Origin: BQJU01 sp965229635
Lineage (GTDB): Bacteria > Bacteroidota > Bacteroidia > Chitinophagales > Saprospiraceae
Reading direction: 5' to 3'
NCBI GenBank assembly: GCA_965229635.1
Contig: OZ245894.1
Span: 6,076,001-6,140,000, forward strand
Length of the DNA stretch: 64,000 nucleotides
Position 1 is the first letter of the stretch, and each line of letters begins with the position of its first letter. A program made the position numbers and the translations under genes. The notes under the pieces were generated by a model. It saw only the letters and a list, made by a program, of their open reading frames with translations, had not been told where the DNA came from and did no database searches. Below are positions 54,582 to 63,798 of the stretch, in pieces.

Positions 54582-56483
54582 CTACTTTTTGGCTCCTGCC
54601 TTTACCGCTTCCACTACTTCCGGATTGAGCAATGTGGAAATATCCCCCAGATTGGAGGTGTCACCACTGGCCACTTTCCGCAAAATTCGGCGCATGATCT
54701 TACCAGAGCGGGTCTTTGGCAATCCGGAAACCACCTGAATCTTGTCGGGCTTGGCAATCGGTCCAATCACCTGAGTAACCACATCGCGTAGCTCTTTCTC
54801 AAAAGCAGCTTCGTCAACTACCTCATCCTGCGTAATCACATAGGCATAAATGCCCTGCCCTTTTATATCATGAGGATAGCCCACTACAGCCGACTCTACC
54901 ACATTGGGGTGTTCATTGATGGCGTTTTCCACTTCAGCAGTACCCATCCGGTGACCTGAAACATTGATCACATCATCAACACGACCAATAATTCGGTAGC
55001 GTCCGTCTTCGTCCCGGCGGGCACCATCACCGGTGAAATACATATTTTCAAAAGCAGAAAAATACACCTGGCGACAACGCTCATGATCACCGTAAGTAGT
55101 CCGAATCATGGACGGCCAGGGGAATTTCACACACAGTAATCCTTCTTTGTTATTACCCTCCACGATTTTGCCATCAGCATCTACCAGTACAGGCTGAATA
55201 CCGGGCAATGGGTAGGAGGCATAACAAGGCTTGGTATCAGTAATATCCGGCAGCGGTGAAATAAGGATACCACCGGTTTCGGTTTGCCACCAGGTGTCTA
55301 CGATCGGTGCCTTGCCTTTTCCGACTTTTTCATTGTACCACTCCCATGCTTCTTCATTGATGGGTTCACCAACGGAACCAATCACCTTCAGGGAACTAAG
55401 ATCGTATCCGTCAACGTACTTGTCACCCTGAGCCATCAGGGCACGGATAGCCGTTGGTGCAGTATAAAACTGGGTAACTTTATGCTTTTCGCAAACCTGC
55501 CAGAAGCGACCGGCATCGGGATAGGTTGGTACGCCTTCAAACATAATGGTGGTGGCTCCTGCCAATAATGGTCCGTACACGATGTAACTGTGTCCGGTGA
55601 TCCAGCCAATATCGGCGGTACACCAGTACACATCATCTTCCTTATACTGGAAAACATTACTAAATGAAAAACAAGTATATACCATATATCCTCCGCAAGT
55701 GTGCACTACCCCTTTGGGTTTTCCGGTAGAACCAGAGGTGTAGAGAATGAAAAGCATGTCTTCACTATCCATCACTTCAGCCGGGCACTGATCCGCCTGG
55801 TCTTTGACCACATCGTCCCACCAGATATCCAGTTTGTCATTCCAGGAGATGGATTCGCCCGTGTTTTTCTGCACGATGACTTTCTCGATGCTTTCACAAT
55901 CCATGGCGATGGCTTCATCAACTACGTCCTTTACCGGAATGGTCTTTGGACCACGGCTATTGTAGTCCGAGCAAATCACCATTTTACAGGAAGCATCCTT
56001 AATGCGATCAGCCAGGGCAGAGGCAGAAAATCCGGCAAAAACCACCGAATGCACCGCACCTATCCGGGCACAGGCTAGCACGCCAATCGCCAGTTCAGGC
56101 ACCATCGGCATGTAGAAGCAAATGCGATCGCCTTTTTCAACGCCCATGGCTCTTAGTCCATTGGCGAAGCGGCACACTTCTGCGTGCAATTCTTTAAACG
56201 TATAGGTTTTAGCGGGTTGATTAGGATCGTTAGGTTCCCAAAGGATGGCCACCTTATCGCCGCGTTCTTCAAGGTGTCGGTCCAGGCAATTTTCTGTAAT
56301 GTTGAGCTTTCCACCGAGGAACCATTTTACATCGGGCTTCTTGAAATCCCATTGCAACACTTTATCCCACTTTTTGTGCCAGCTAAAGGTGGCGGCTTGT
56401 TCTGCCCAAAATCCTTCCGGATCGTCAACACTGCGCTGATAGGCCGATTTGTATTCGTCGAGGCTTTTTACTTGTAAAGTCAT
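54582..56483 (-). CDS. acs: Acetyl-CoA synthetase
   Basis: Converts acetate, ATP and CoA to acetyl-CoA through acetyl-AMP; 633 residues, full length. Motifs: YTSGSTGKPKGVVHT (P-loop), WWQTETGG, YFTGDGARRDEDGRY and the C-terminal PKTRSGKIMRRILRK, whose Lys is the classical acetylation site. The N-terminus (AYQRSVDDPEGFWAE) is the ACAS N-domain. It is the third gene of an acetate module with the symporter and its DUF4212 subunit, 200 bp downstream of the symporter, with a promoter-like box in that gap. Confidence 0.97.
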   Translation of the reverse strand: MTLQVKSLDEYKSAYQRSVDDPEGFWAEQAATFSWHKKWDKVLQWDFKKPDVKWFLGGKLNITENCLDRHLEERGDKVAILWEPNDPNQPAKTYTFKELHAEVCRFANGLRAMGVEKGDRICFYMPMVPELAIGVLACARIGAVHSVVFAGFSASALADRIKDASCKMVICSDYNSRGPKTIPVKDVVDEAIAMDCESIEKVIVQKNTGESISWNDKLDIWWDDVVKDQADQCPAEVMDSEDMLFILYTSGSTGKPKGVVHTCGGYMVYTCFSFSNVFQYKEDDVYWCTADIGWITGHSYIVYGPLLAGATTIMFEGVPTYPDAGRFWQVCEKHKVTQFYTAPTAIRALMAQGDKYVDGYDLSSLKVIGSVGEPINEEAWEWYNEKVGKGKAPIVDTWWQTETGGILISPLPDITDTKPCYASYPLPGIQPVLVDADGKIVEGNNKEGLLCVKFPWPSMIRTTYGDHERCRQVYFSAFENMYFTGDGARRDEDGRYRIIGRVDDVINVSGHRMGTAEVENAINEHPNVVESAVVGYPHDIKGQGIYAYVITQDEVVDEAAFEKELRDVVTQVIGPIAKPDKIQVVSGLPKTRSGKIMRRILRKVASGDTSNLGDISTLLNPEVVEAVKAGAKK

Positions 56484-56590
56484 GATATGGTTAGTTTTTT
56501 CACTATAATTAATCGAAATATGTGGCTCTTCCCTGACCAGCAGGATTTTTGCTGAAAATTGTCAGAGGTGATTCATATAATTAGTTTTTC

Positions 56591-56598
56591 CAAATTTA
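56591..56598 (-). promoter_or_regulatory. TAAATTTG -7-like box upstream of acs
   Basis: An exact TAnnTTTG match on the minus strand, about 108 bp before the acs start. The -33 TTTG at the expected distance is not clear. It suggests acs can be transcribed apart from the symporter. Confidence 0.35.
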
Positions 56599-56684
56599 TA
56601 CACTTGAGATCAATTGAGCATATTTTGTTGGATTAAAGTTTGGGTATACCACGTAAAAACAACAATCTACCATAATTAGATGGC

Positions 56685-58406
56685 TCAATGCCCCGTAGCA
56701 GCCCCCGAACCGCGAGGAATACGAATGTCTTCAACGATATTTTGAATATTTTCAGGTGGTTCCGGTGTAAAACGATTGACAGCCAACGCCACAATAAAGT
56801 TGAATATCATGCCCAACGTACCAATGCCTTCCGGCGAAATGCCAAACCAGTACTGGTCTGGTGTGCCACCACCGAATTTGAAATAAATGATATAACTGGC
56901 CGTAAAGACAATACCGACGATCATACCGGCAATGGCTCCCTGCATGTTCATCTTTTTGGAGAAAATGCCCATTATGATGGCCGGGAAGAAAGAAGATGCT
57001 GCCAGACCAAATGCGAAGGCCACAATAGCCGCTACATAATCGGGTGGGTTCAATCCAAAATAGCCGGCAATCAATATGGCAATCCCAATGGTAATCCGTG
57101 CCGCCAGTAGCTCTCCTTTTTCAGAGATTTCAGGCATAAACACTTTCTTGAGTAAGTCGTGAGAGATCGAAGAAGAGATAACAAGCAGCAAACCCGCAGC
57201 AGTGGATAGTGCCGCTGCCAGACCTCCCGCAACGACCAATGCAATCACCCACCCTGGAAGGTTGGCAATCTCGGGATTGGCCAGTACCATAATATCAGGA
57301 TTGACCGTTAGTTCATTGCCTTGCCAACCGTTTGGGGCAGCTACATTAGCAACGAAGGTCTCATTTTGATCATTGTAATATTGTACGATGCCGTCACCAT
57401 TTTTGTCCTCATAACTCAGCAGGCCTGTAGTTTCCCAGTTGCCAAACCAGCTTGGCAGAGACGTGTATTCCTTGCCACTGGCAGTATTGATCATATTGGT
57501 ACGGGCAAAAGCAGCGATAGCAGGTGCCGTAGTATACAAGATGGCGATAAATACCAATGCCCAACCCGCTGATTTCCGTGCATCGGCAACCTTCGGAACG
57601 GTAAAGAAACGCACAATTACGTGAGGTAAACCCGCCGTACCCAGCATCAACGCGGCAGTTACAAAAAAGAGATCGATCATCGGTTTATTGGCAGCAGTAT
57701 ATTCCTTAAAGCCAAGATCGGTATGCAACATATCCAGCCTGGCCAGCAATGGAGTACCATCGGCCAGGCTTCCGCCAAAACCAAGCTGTGGAACTGGATT
57801 ACCAGTCATCAAAATAGAAATAAAAATTGCCGGAACGATGTATGCAAAAATCAGTACGCAGTACTGCGCCACCTGAGTATAGGTGATCCCCTTCATTCCT
57901 CCAAGTATGGCATAGAAAAAAACGATGCCCATACCAATCATTACACCAGTGCTAAAGTCAACCTCTAAAAAGCGGGCAAAGGCAATCCCAACTCCGTTCA
58001 TCTGACCAACTACGTAAGTAAAGGAAACAAAAATGGCACAAATAAGCGCTACCAGACGAGCGGTTTGAGAATAGTAGCGGTCGCCAATAAAGTCGGGGAC
58101 TGTAAACTTCCCAAACTTCCGTAAGTACGGGGCCAGTAGTAGCGCCAGTAATACATATCCTCCCGTCCATCCCATCAGATACTGAGCTCCATCGAAACCC
58201 ATAAAAGAAATCAATCCCGCCATGGAGATAAATGAGGCTGCCGACATCCAGTCGGCGGCCGTAGCCATGCCGTTGAGCACGGGATGTACCCCACCACCGG
58301 CAACATAAAATTCAGAGGTAGAACCAGCCCTCGCCCAAATGGCTACCCCAATGTAAATAGCAAATGTAAGACCAACAATAATAAAGGTCCAGGTTTGTAC
58401 ACCCAT
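56685..58406 (-). CDS. Sodium:solute symporter, acetate/monocarboxylate (VC_2705/ActP-like)
   Basis: A 573-residue SSS-family inner-membrane symporter with around 13 TM helices. Family segments include GMATAADWMSAASFISMAGL and GGLAAALSTAAGLLLVISSS, as well as FTVPDFIGDRYYS. A long hydrophilic loop near 300-390 is usual for this subfamily. It lies 105 bp downstream of the DUF4212 small-subunit gene and upstream of acs, the standard arrangement for acetate uptake and activation. Sodium-coupled uptake of acetate or a similar short acid is inferred from context. Confidence 0.94.
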   Translation of the reverse strand: MGVQTWTFIIVGLTFAIYIGVAIWARAGSTSEFYVAGGGVHPVLNGMATAADWMSAASFISMAGLISFMGFDGAQYLMGWTGGYVLLALLLAPYLRKFGKFTVPDFIGDRYYSQTARLVALICAIFVSFTYVVGQMNGVGIAFARFLEVDFSTGVMIGMGIVFFYAILGGMKGITYTQVAQYCVLIFAYIVPAIFISILMTGNPVPQLGFGGSLADGTPLLARLDMLHTDLGFKEYTAANKPMIDLFFVTAALMLGTAGLPHVIVRFFTVPKVADARKSAGWALVFIAILYTTAPAIAAFARTNMINTASGKEYTSLPSWFGNWETTGLLSYEDKNGDGIVQYYNDQNETFVANVAAPNGWQGNELTVNPDIMVLANPEIANLPGWVIALVVAGGLAAALSTAAGLLLVISSSISHDLLKKVFMPEISEKGELLAARITIGIAILIAGYFGLNPPDYVAAIVAFAFGLAASSFFPAIIMGIFSKKMNMQGAIAGMIVGIVFTASYIIYFKFGGGTPDQYWFGISPEGIGTLGMIFNFIVALAVNRFTPEPPENIQNIVEDIRIPRGSGAATGH

Positions 58407-58511
58407 GATTTGTTTTGTTTTGATGATCGAATGAGAATGGCCAAACTACTCCTACTCTGGCAACCTCAGCGTTTCTCATTCTTTTGTTCTTATAAAAAAT
58501 TCTAAAAGTTG

Positions 58512-58769
58512 TTAATCTTCGTGCACATCGTACTCACGGTCCAGCTTGTTCATCCTGGAGACGTAGACAAAAATCAATACCACGAAGACATAGATAGAGC
58601 CTTGTTGGGCAAACCAGAAGCCCAACTTAAAACCACCGATCTGGATGGTATTAAGGGGTTCGGCAAAAAGTATACCCAGGCCGTAGGAGGCCACAAACCA
58701 AATGGATAACAATATCGCCAGTAGCCGCAGGTTTTTATGCCAGTATTCCTGTAAGTTTTTTTCAGCCAT
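58512..58769 (-). CDS. DUF4212 symporter small subunit
   Basis: An 85-residue protein with two TM helices (LAILLSIWFVASYGLGILF and GSIYVFVVLIFVYVSRM). The opening YWHKNLRLLAILLSIWF and the GFWFAQQGSIYVFV motif are characteristic of DUF4212, the small partner of VC_2705-type sodium:solute symporters. It is the first gene of the acetate unit and is divergent from the SulP gene across 241 bp. Confidence 0.95.
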   Translation of the reverse strand: MAEKNLQEYWHKNLRLLAILLSIWFVASYGLGILFAEPLNTIQIGGFKLGFWFAQQGSIYVFVVLIFVYVSRMNKLDREYDVHED

Positions 58770-59010
58770 TGTTTAATGTTTTTTGTTAAAAAAATTTAGA
58801 TGTAAATATCAAAAAAAATTATCACACCTGACTTTTTGCCCAAAATGCAGCTGTTTTAGGTATTGGCATGGAATCGATTTAGGAACCTCTCTCCAATTGA
58901 GGATATCAGGTCAAATCCACAGCAACAAAAATAAATTGTTATTTTAGGCACAAATCGACCTTCTATGGTATAGAAGTAGTCTAAATATTGGGAAAAAAGA
59001 ATAGAAAAAT

Positions 59011-61275
59011 TTGACATCACCAACCAATCACCATGTAGTCCCTAAGTCGGGCTGGAAAGGAATTGTAGAAAACTGGCGCTCTGATTTTCTCGCAGCCATT
59101 AGTGTTTCGCTAGTTGCCATGCCACTGGGCCTTGGTGTCGCCCTGGCATCCGGTGTACCGCCAATCTCCGGGTTGATTTCCGCTATCATAGGTGGTATTG
59201 TGGTCACCTTATTTCGGGGTAGCCATTTAGCGATCAATGGCCCGGCAGCTGGATTAATTGCGGTCATTCTTTCGGGTATCCACACCCTGGATGATGGCAG
59301 CGGGCAAACACTGCACTACGTATTGGCCGCCACTTGTGTGGCAGGAGCATTGCAGGTATTGCTGGGCTTTTTGCGTCTGGGCCGCATCGCCGAAATTATT
59401 CCTTCCTCAGTCATACAAGGCATTATGGTGGCCATCGGCGTAATCATTTTTGCCAGCCAGGTCCACGTTGCGATGGGCACCACCCCTACTGGCGATGGAA
59501 CCATGACCAAGCTGATCGACATTATCAAAAAAATTCCGGATGCCAATCCCATCATCCTGATCATTTCCATCACTTGCCTGGTCTTGCTGATCACCATTCC
59601 CAAAGTTCAGTCGCGATTATTGCACTTTTTTCCCGCCTCCCTCTGGGTGCTGATCGTTTCCATCCCGCTGGTGTATGCTTTTGATTTTTTTCATGCTCAT
59701 CGGGTTCACTTCTTAGGGCATGATTATCAAATTGGCCCCAGTTTTCTGATCGATATTCCCAGTGATTTATCAAAGGCCATACTCTATCCTGATTTTAGCA
59801 AAATTGATACCCTACCCTTCTGGCTGGTAGTCATTTCCATTACCCTGATTGCCTCCATCCAAACGCTGGCCATGGCCAAAGCTGTGGACAAACTCGACCC
59901 TTACAAAAGAAAATCGGACCTCAATAAGGACCTAATCGGAATCGGAATGGGCACCATGATGGCCGGGGCCATTGGTGGGCTACCCATCATCACCGTAATT
60001 GTGAGGAGTACAGTCAATGTGACCAATAATGCCAAAACTCGCTGGTCCAACTTTTATCACGGGATCCTCCTCATTATCTTTCTTTTCCTATTAGCCCCAA
60101 TCATTCAAAAGATTCCGCTGGCAGCACTTGCGGCAATTTTAGTGTATATCGGCTTTCGCCTGGCCTCTCCTTCCGTCTTCAAAAAGATATATGAAATGGG
60201 AATGGAACAGCTACTGTTTATGGTCATTACATTTGTCATTACCCTTTACTCCGATCTTTTGTGGGGCATCATCGGCGGAACCATTTTTACACTCCTGGTT
60301 CATATTCTACTCGCCCGTTTGCCGGTCGGCACCTTTTTTAAGATGGCTGTCAATACGGAATCCAATGTTTACCAAAATCGGGAAGGCAAATACGAATTGC
60401 GCATCAAAGGGATAGCTAACTTCCTGACCATTCCGAAAGTCAATAAGCTCACCAGCCTGATCCCCGCTGGTGCCGATGTCAATATCAATCTTGCCGACAC
60501 CCGTCTGGTAGGCATGACTTTTATGGATAAAATTGTGGAATTCCTGCGATTCCAAGAAGACTCGGGAGGTAAGGTAGTGATCACCGGGTTGGAACATCAC
60601 GTCAGTTCCTCTACCCACAATCGGGCACTAAAGATCTTCCTCAAGCCGGTTGATCAGAAACTATCGCCCCGACAAATGCGGTTGAAAAATTTTGCTGAAG
60701 CTAATGGCTACACCTACGAAAACCACGTTAATTGGAATACCTCCTACCTGCGCAATTTCAATTTTTTTGAAATCAGGCCCATTGAGCGCAAATCCAACTC
60801 CCTTCGGGGTATCTTTGAAGAATACAACGTACACTGGGTAATTGCCGATGTGACCTTCAACGAAGGAGCAGCTTTCTCAGCAGAGATCTTTCACTCCACA
60901 GTAATGGTCCTGAAAATTGAACGCCCCATGCCCAAATTTGTGATGGAAAAAGAAGGCCTTTTTGACAAGCTCTTTGACCGGGTGATGGCCTTTACCGGTT
61001 ATAAAGACATCGACTTTGAGCTGTATACTGATTTCTCCAAGAAAATCTTGCTGATGGGCGAAAACGAAGCGGAGATTCGCAAGTTCTTTACGCCGCGCAT
61101 CATTCGCTTCTTCGAAAGCGAGCCGGTGCAGCACATCGAATGCAACGGAGAGGCCTTGCTGATCTTCAATAAACTCAAACCCGCCCGTACGGATGAAACG
61201 CTCAAGATTCTGGAATTTGCCAAAAGGCTAACCAAAAAGATCGTTACCGAAGATCCTACTTCAACGCCTTCCTAA
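59011..61275 (+). CDS. SulP-family anion transporter with extended C-terminus
   Basis: A 754-residue inner-membrane transporter (sulfate, bicarbonate or other anions). The SulP core (NWRSDFLAAISVSLVAMPLG, SGLISAIIGGIVV, INGPAAGLIAVI) spans about residues 20-445 with 12-14 TM segments. A STAS-like domain follows (about 455-545; ANVNLADTRLV-type strand, here DVNINLADTRLVGM). A further ~200-residue soluble region to the end is unusual. The start is TTG at 59011: an in-frame TAG lies two codons further upstream and the next in-frame ATG is inside the first TM helix, so TTG is the only sensible choice. Confidence 0.92.
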   Translation: MTSPTNHHVVPKSGWKGIVENWRSDFLAAISVSLVAMPLGLGVALASGVPPISGLISAIIGGIVVTLFRGSHLAINGPAAGLIAVILSGIHTLDDGSGQTLHYVLAATCVAGALQVLLGFLRLGRIAEIIPSSVIQGIMVAIGVIIFASQVHVAMGTTPTGDGTMTKLIDIIKKIPDANPIILIISITCLVLLITIPKVQSRLLHFFPASLWVLIVSIPLVYAFDFFHAHRVHFLGHDYQIGPSFLIDIPSDLSKAILYPDFSKIDTLPFWLVVISITLIASIQTLAMAKAVDKLDPYKRKSDLNKDLIGIGMGTMMAGAIGGLPIITVIVRSTVNVTNNAKTRWSNFYHGILLIIFLFLLAPIIQKIPLAALAAILVYIGFRLASPSVFKKIYEMGMEQLLFMVITFVITLYSDLLWGIIGGTIFTLLVHILLARLPVGTFFKMAVNTESNVYQNREGKYELRIKGIANFLTIPKVNKLTSLIPAGADVNINLADTRLVGMTFMDKIVEFLRFQEDSGGKVVITGLEHHVSSSTHNRALKIFLKPVDQKLSPRQMRLKNFAEANGYTYENHVNWNTSYLRNFNFFEIRPIERKSNSLRGIFEEYNVHWVIADVTFNEGAAFSAEIFHSTVMVLKIERPMPKFVMEKEGLFDKLFDRVMAFTGYKDIDFELYTDFSKKILLMGENEAEIRKFFTPRIIRFFESEPVQHIECNGEALLIFNKLKPARTDETLKILEFAKRLTKKIVTEDPTSTPS

Positions 61276-61753
61276 TTAATTTGTACGCCCAATCATAATG
61301 GCTGGAAGTGGCTGAAATGAGGTAAGCTCCCAGAGAGGTGGTGCCAGTCCATTTGTAGCGCTTTTTCTCAAATAATTCCTCTTCGGAATGCTTTGCGATT
61401 AGTTCCACCATGCGCCGGTGAGATGTCGCCAGGTTCTTTCGTACCTCTTCCAGGGGAACGGTACTATAGCGTTTTTGAATTTCCCGATTCAGGTCTGGCG
61501 TCGTTTTCCAGGTGTATCCCTTTGCGGGAATGTCAGGTTTTTCGCCACTCATACCTACTTTGTACCAATCCTCAAACATCAGGTGCCAGTGATGCAAATG
61601 CGCCAGCACATCGCGGATATTGCGATTGAGATATCCCTCGGGGAAAGATGCCTCTTGCTGATTAGCAGGGAGATCATCGATGAATTTGAGCAGCTTTTCG
61701 TAGTTTTTTTGGCTTAAAGCCAAAAGCTCTTGTTTGTTTTTTGGTTTTGGCAT
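61256..61753 (-). CDS. ClbS/DfsB-family four-helix-bundle protein
   Basis: A 165-residue cytoplasmic protein of the ClbS/DfsB (DUF1706, DinB-like) family. Matching features are the start PKNKQELLALSQKNYEKL, DVLAHLHHWHLMFEDWY with its His/Trp pattern, KGYTWKTTPDLN, and the YKWTGTTSLGAYLISATSSHYDW C-terminal part, here YKWTGTTSLGAYLI. ClbS protects against colibactin and DfsB is in other contexts; most members have no known role. It converges on SulP with a 20-bp overlap of the 3' ends. Confidence 0.9.
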   Translation of the reverse strand: MPKPKNKQELLALSQKNYEKLLKFIDDLPANQQEASFPEGYLNRNIRDVLAHLHHWHLMFEDWYKVGMSGEKPDIPAKGYTWKTTPDLNREIQKRYSTVPLEEVRKNLATSHRRMVELIAKHSEEELFEKKRYKWTGTTSLGAYLISATSSHYDWAYKLIRKALK

Positions 61754-61758
61754 TTTTG

Positions 61759-62616
61759 TTAATTGGAATGGTGCACTAGTTTTGTAAAACTCATCTTATC
61801 ATTTGAGAACCTCAAGAGCAAAGTGCCTTTTGGGAAGCCGGAAAGGTCAATTCGGTTATCACTTTGTCCATTGATTTCAGCGGTATGTAAACGCCTTCCC
61901 TGCATCGTAAAGATATCCAGATGATAGTCCACTAAAGTATAAATCAGGATATGATCAGCAGCCGGATTGGGATACATTTGCAGGTTAGTAACCACCAAAA
62001 CCTCATCAGTTCCTGTAATCAATGACGACAAACCATCAATCAAAAAGTCACTATTTCCTTCATAGCCAATTCCATTACCACAACTCCCTCCGGCAATTCG
62101 AATGACTAGTTGATCAACTGTTTTAGAGGTATCCGAAATATTGATTGGCACACTCGCCTGCGTCCATTCCGTTACCTCGGTTTCGTGCTGTGTCCACCAG
62201 AAATCATACCCTCCACCACCTTCCACAAAAGAATGCCGCACCTCCACCCAGGCGCAACCAACAAGGCCATTGATATCTTCCAGATTTAGCATTTTATACC
62301 AGAACGTAATAGCTGAAGGCACCATTTCAGGGTCCAATATTTCTATTTCCTGTGCTACAATGGATGGCGCCAGTCCTCCTTCCCAAAAGTTACAGGCAGC
62401 ACGTAGCCTCAGGCTGAATGCTCCTTCAAAAGCATTGGAATCTCGTGCCACGATCATCATCGATTCCGGGCAACCAGCATCACCTTCTGTTTCCCAGGCG
62501 ATGGGTTGCAGGGATTGATCTTGCCCAGTCCATTCCTCAAATCCGGAATTGACTACCTGACTGCTCAGGGTAATAAAAGTGAAAATGAATAAACAAAAAG
62601 TAAGTAAGGGTTTCAT
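61759..62616 (-). CDS. Secreted protein with T9SS sorting domain
   Basis: A 285-residue exported protein (signal to about TLSSQ20). The mature part begins VVNSGFEEW, as in CBM-like or PCMD-like beta-sandwich domains; several Cys residues (CPES, ACNF, GCAW, GSCGN) may form disulfides. The last ~75 residues are a T9SS type A sorting domain (QMYPNPAADHILIY ... SFTKLVHHSN). Function unknown. Lies 5 bp upstream of the ClbS-like gene on the same strand. Confidence 0.88.
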   Translation of the reverse strand: MKPLLTFCLFIFTFITLSSQVVNSGFEEWTGQDQSLQPIAWETEGDAGCPESMMIVARDSNAFEGAFSLRLRAACNFWEGGLAPSIVAQEIEILDPEMVPSAITFWYKMLNLEDINGLVGCAWVEVRHSFVEGGGGYDFWWTQHETEVTEWTQASVPINISDTSKTVDQLVIRIAGGSCGNGIGYEGNSDFLIDGLSSLITGTDEVLVVTNLQMYPNPAADHILIYTLVDYHLDIFTMQGRRLHTAEINGQSDNRIDLSGFPKGTLLLRFSNDKMSFTKLVHHSN

Positions 62617-62647
62617 CAGAAAGTGTTTTCACCCAAAATAAAGAAAA

Positions 62648-63388
62648 TCAATAAGAATCCCAACGAGCCCGGTAGCCCCGCACATCCATGTGCACCACCC
62701 TCGTACCCGGATAGCGGCCGATGCCGCCCTGCCCACCGATGATTTTTTCTTCCAGCAATTTAAGGACAATTTCTTTATCCTCATCCGTATAATGACCATT
62801 GTCATCAATGTCTTTGATCACCATATCCACCGCTTCGCCCTTAATATGTCGGCTTTTGGAGGCACCGTTTTCGTCTTCATTATATTTTGGCGTTCGGTGT
62901 CCATAGGTAATGCGAAAACCATCTTTGTTGTAGCCTTCTCCTTCTAATACCGCTCTTAACTCCAGTATTTTATATAAAATATTGAGATCGATCAGCCAAT
63001 TGAGTGTTTGAGATCGATTGAATAAGGCTTTTCTGTAAAACTGATCCTTGGAAAGCAAATCCTTGATCCGGGTATTGCCTACTATTTTGCGGTAAATTTC
63101 TCGCTGCGGTACCTGATAATATTTTGCTCCAGACAACATTGGCCGGTACTTCGCATCCGCAATTTTAGAGGCTTTTTTGAAATCCTGGTCTAGCCTGGAA
63201 TTACTGACTTGTTCAAAGGATTCAAGAATAGCATCTACTTCTGAACTGGTTTCGATGATGGGATTGTCATTTTGCAGGTCATAAAGCAGTTGGAAGGTGA
63301 AGTCGCGAACTTGCCAGATTTGGGAGGAGAGGATGGCCCCCAAAAGTATCACCACAAGTACCAAATATTTTAGTGCTTTTGAATACAT
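62648..63388 (-). CDS. M15-like peptidase (D-Ala-D-Ala carboxypeptidase fold)
   Basis: A 246-residue protein with an N-terminal membrane anchor (YLVLVVILLGAILSS). Start at MYSKALKYL; a TTG 15 bases upstream is the only longer option. The C-terminal domain carries peptidase M15-type zinc motifs: SRHIKGEAVDMVI (HxxGxAxD) and VVHMDVRGYRARW (HxD). Likely cuts peptidoglycan stem peptides in the periplasm, though it may be a non-lytic binder. Its start lies 18 bp downstream of the toxin remnant. Confidence 0.88.
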   Translation of the reverse strand: MYSKALKYLVLVVILLGAILSSQIWQVRDFTFQLLYDLQNDNPIIETSSEVDAILESFEQVSNSRLDQDFKKASKIADAKYRPMLSGAKYYQVPQREIYRKIVGNTRIKDLLSKDQFYRKALFNRSQTLNWLIDLNILYKILELRAVLEGEGYNKDGFRITYGHRTPKYNEDENGASKSRHIKGEAVDMVIKDIDDNGHYTDEDKEIVLKLLEEKIIGGQGGIGRYPGTRVVHMDVRGYRARWDSY

Positions 63389-63406
63389 GAAATGTAAACT
63401 CAATCC

Positions 63407-63508
63407 TTAAGTTTCCCCTAATTTTGTCAGAAAGTCTCTTTTAACTTCTTCAATTTGGAAAAGCGCAATAAGACACGAAGCATCAGAAATGACAACTGAT
63501 TCAGACAT
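63407..63508 (-). pseudogene. Internally deleted DUF3368 (PIN-like) toxin remnant
   Basis: A 33-codon frame that starts at an ATG overlapping the antitoxin stop by 8 bases, the usual coupling in UPF0175-DUF3368 pairs. It reads MSESVVISDASCLIALFQIE, matching the first strand and acidic residue of DUF3368 PIN-like toxins (VVISDxSxLIAL), then runs into KRDFLTKLGET and a stop. The tail looks like a C-terminal helix, so an internal deletion of the catalytic core is inferred. The remnant cannot encode a functional nuclease. Confidence 0.72.
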
Positions 63509-63725
63509 TGTTCAGATCTTCTTCAATTTCATCCATTTCATAGCCAAAAATGGAAACATTGTATTTTCCAAGGAGCTCAACAAAGGTTCTCTTTGATACA
63601 CCGACCATTTCAGCTCCCTGCCCCGACGAGATCAGTCCTTCTTCAAAAAGCTTTGAAGCTAACATCATCGCGAGTTCAAATTCGCTCAACTTTAGTCCAT
63701 CCGGAATATTGAAATTGACACTCAT
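63501..63725 (-). CDS. UPF0175-family antitoxin-like protein
   Basis: A 74-residue protein matching UPF0175: a strand (VNFNIPDGLKLS), helix (EFELAMMLASKLFEEGLISSGQ in parts: EFELAMMLASKLFEEG), then a helix-turn-helix-like part (GQGAEMVGVSKRTFVELLGK) and an acidic tail (YEMDEIEEDLNNV). These proteins pair with DUF3368 PIN-domain toxins in type II toxin-antitoxin loci. Here the partner is only a remnant overlapping the stop codon, so this is an orphaned antitoxin. Confidence 0.9.
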   Translation of the reverse strand: MSVNFNIPDGLKLSEFELAMMLASKLFEEGLISSGQGAEMVGVSKRTFVELLGKYNVSIFGYEMDEIEEDLNNV

Positions 63726-63798
63726 CTTGTTGAATTTACTTTTGTAACAAGATAAATTTACGAATTGATTCCTTCTCTTGCTAGAAAAATTACAGATT

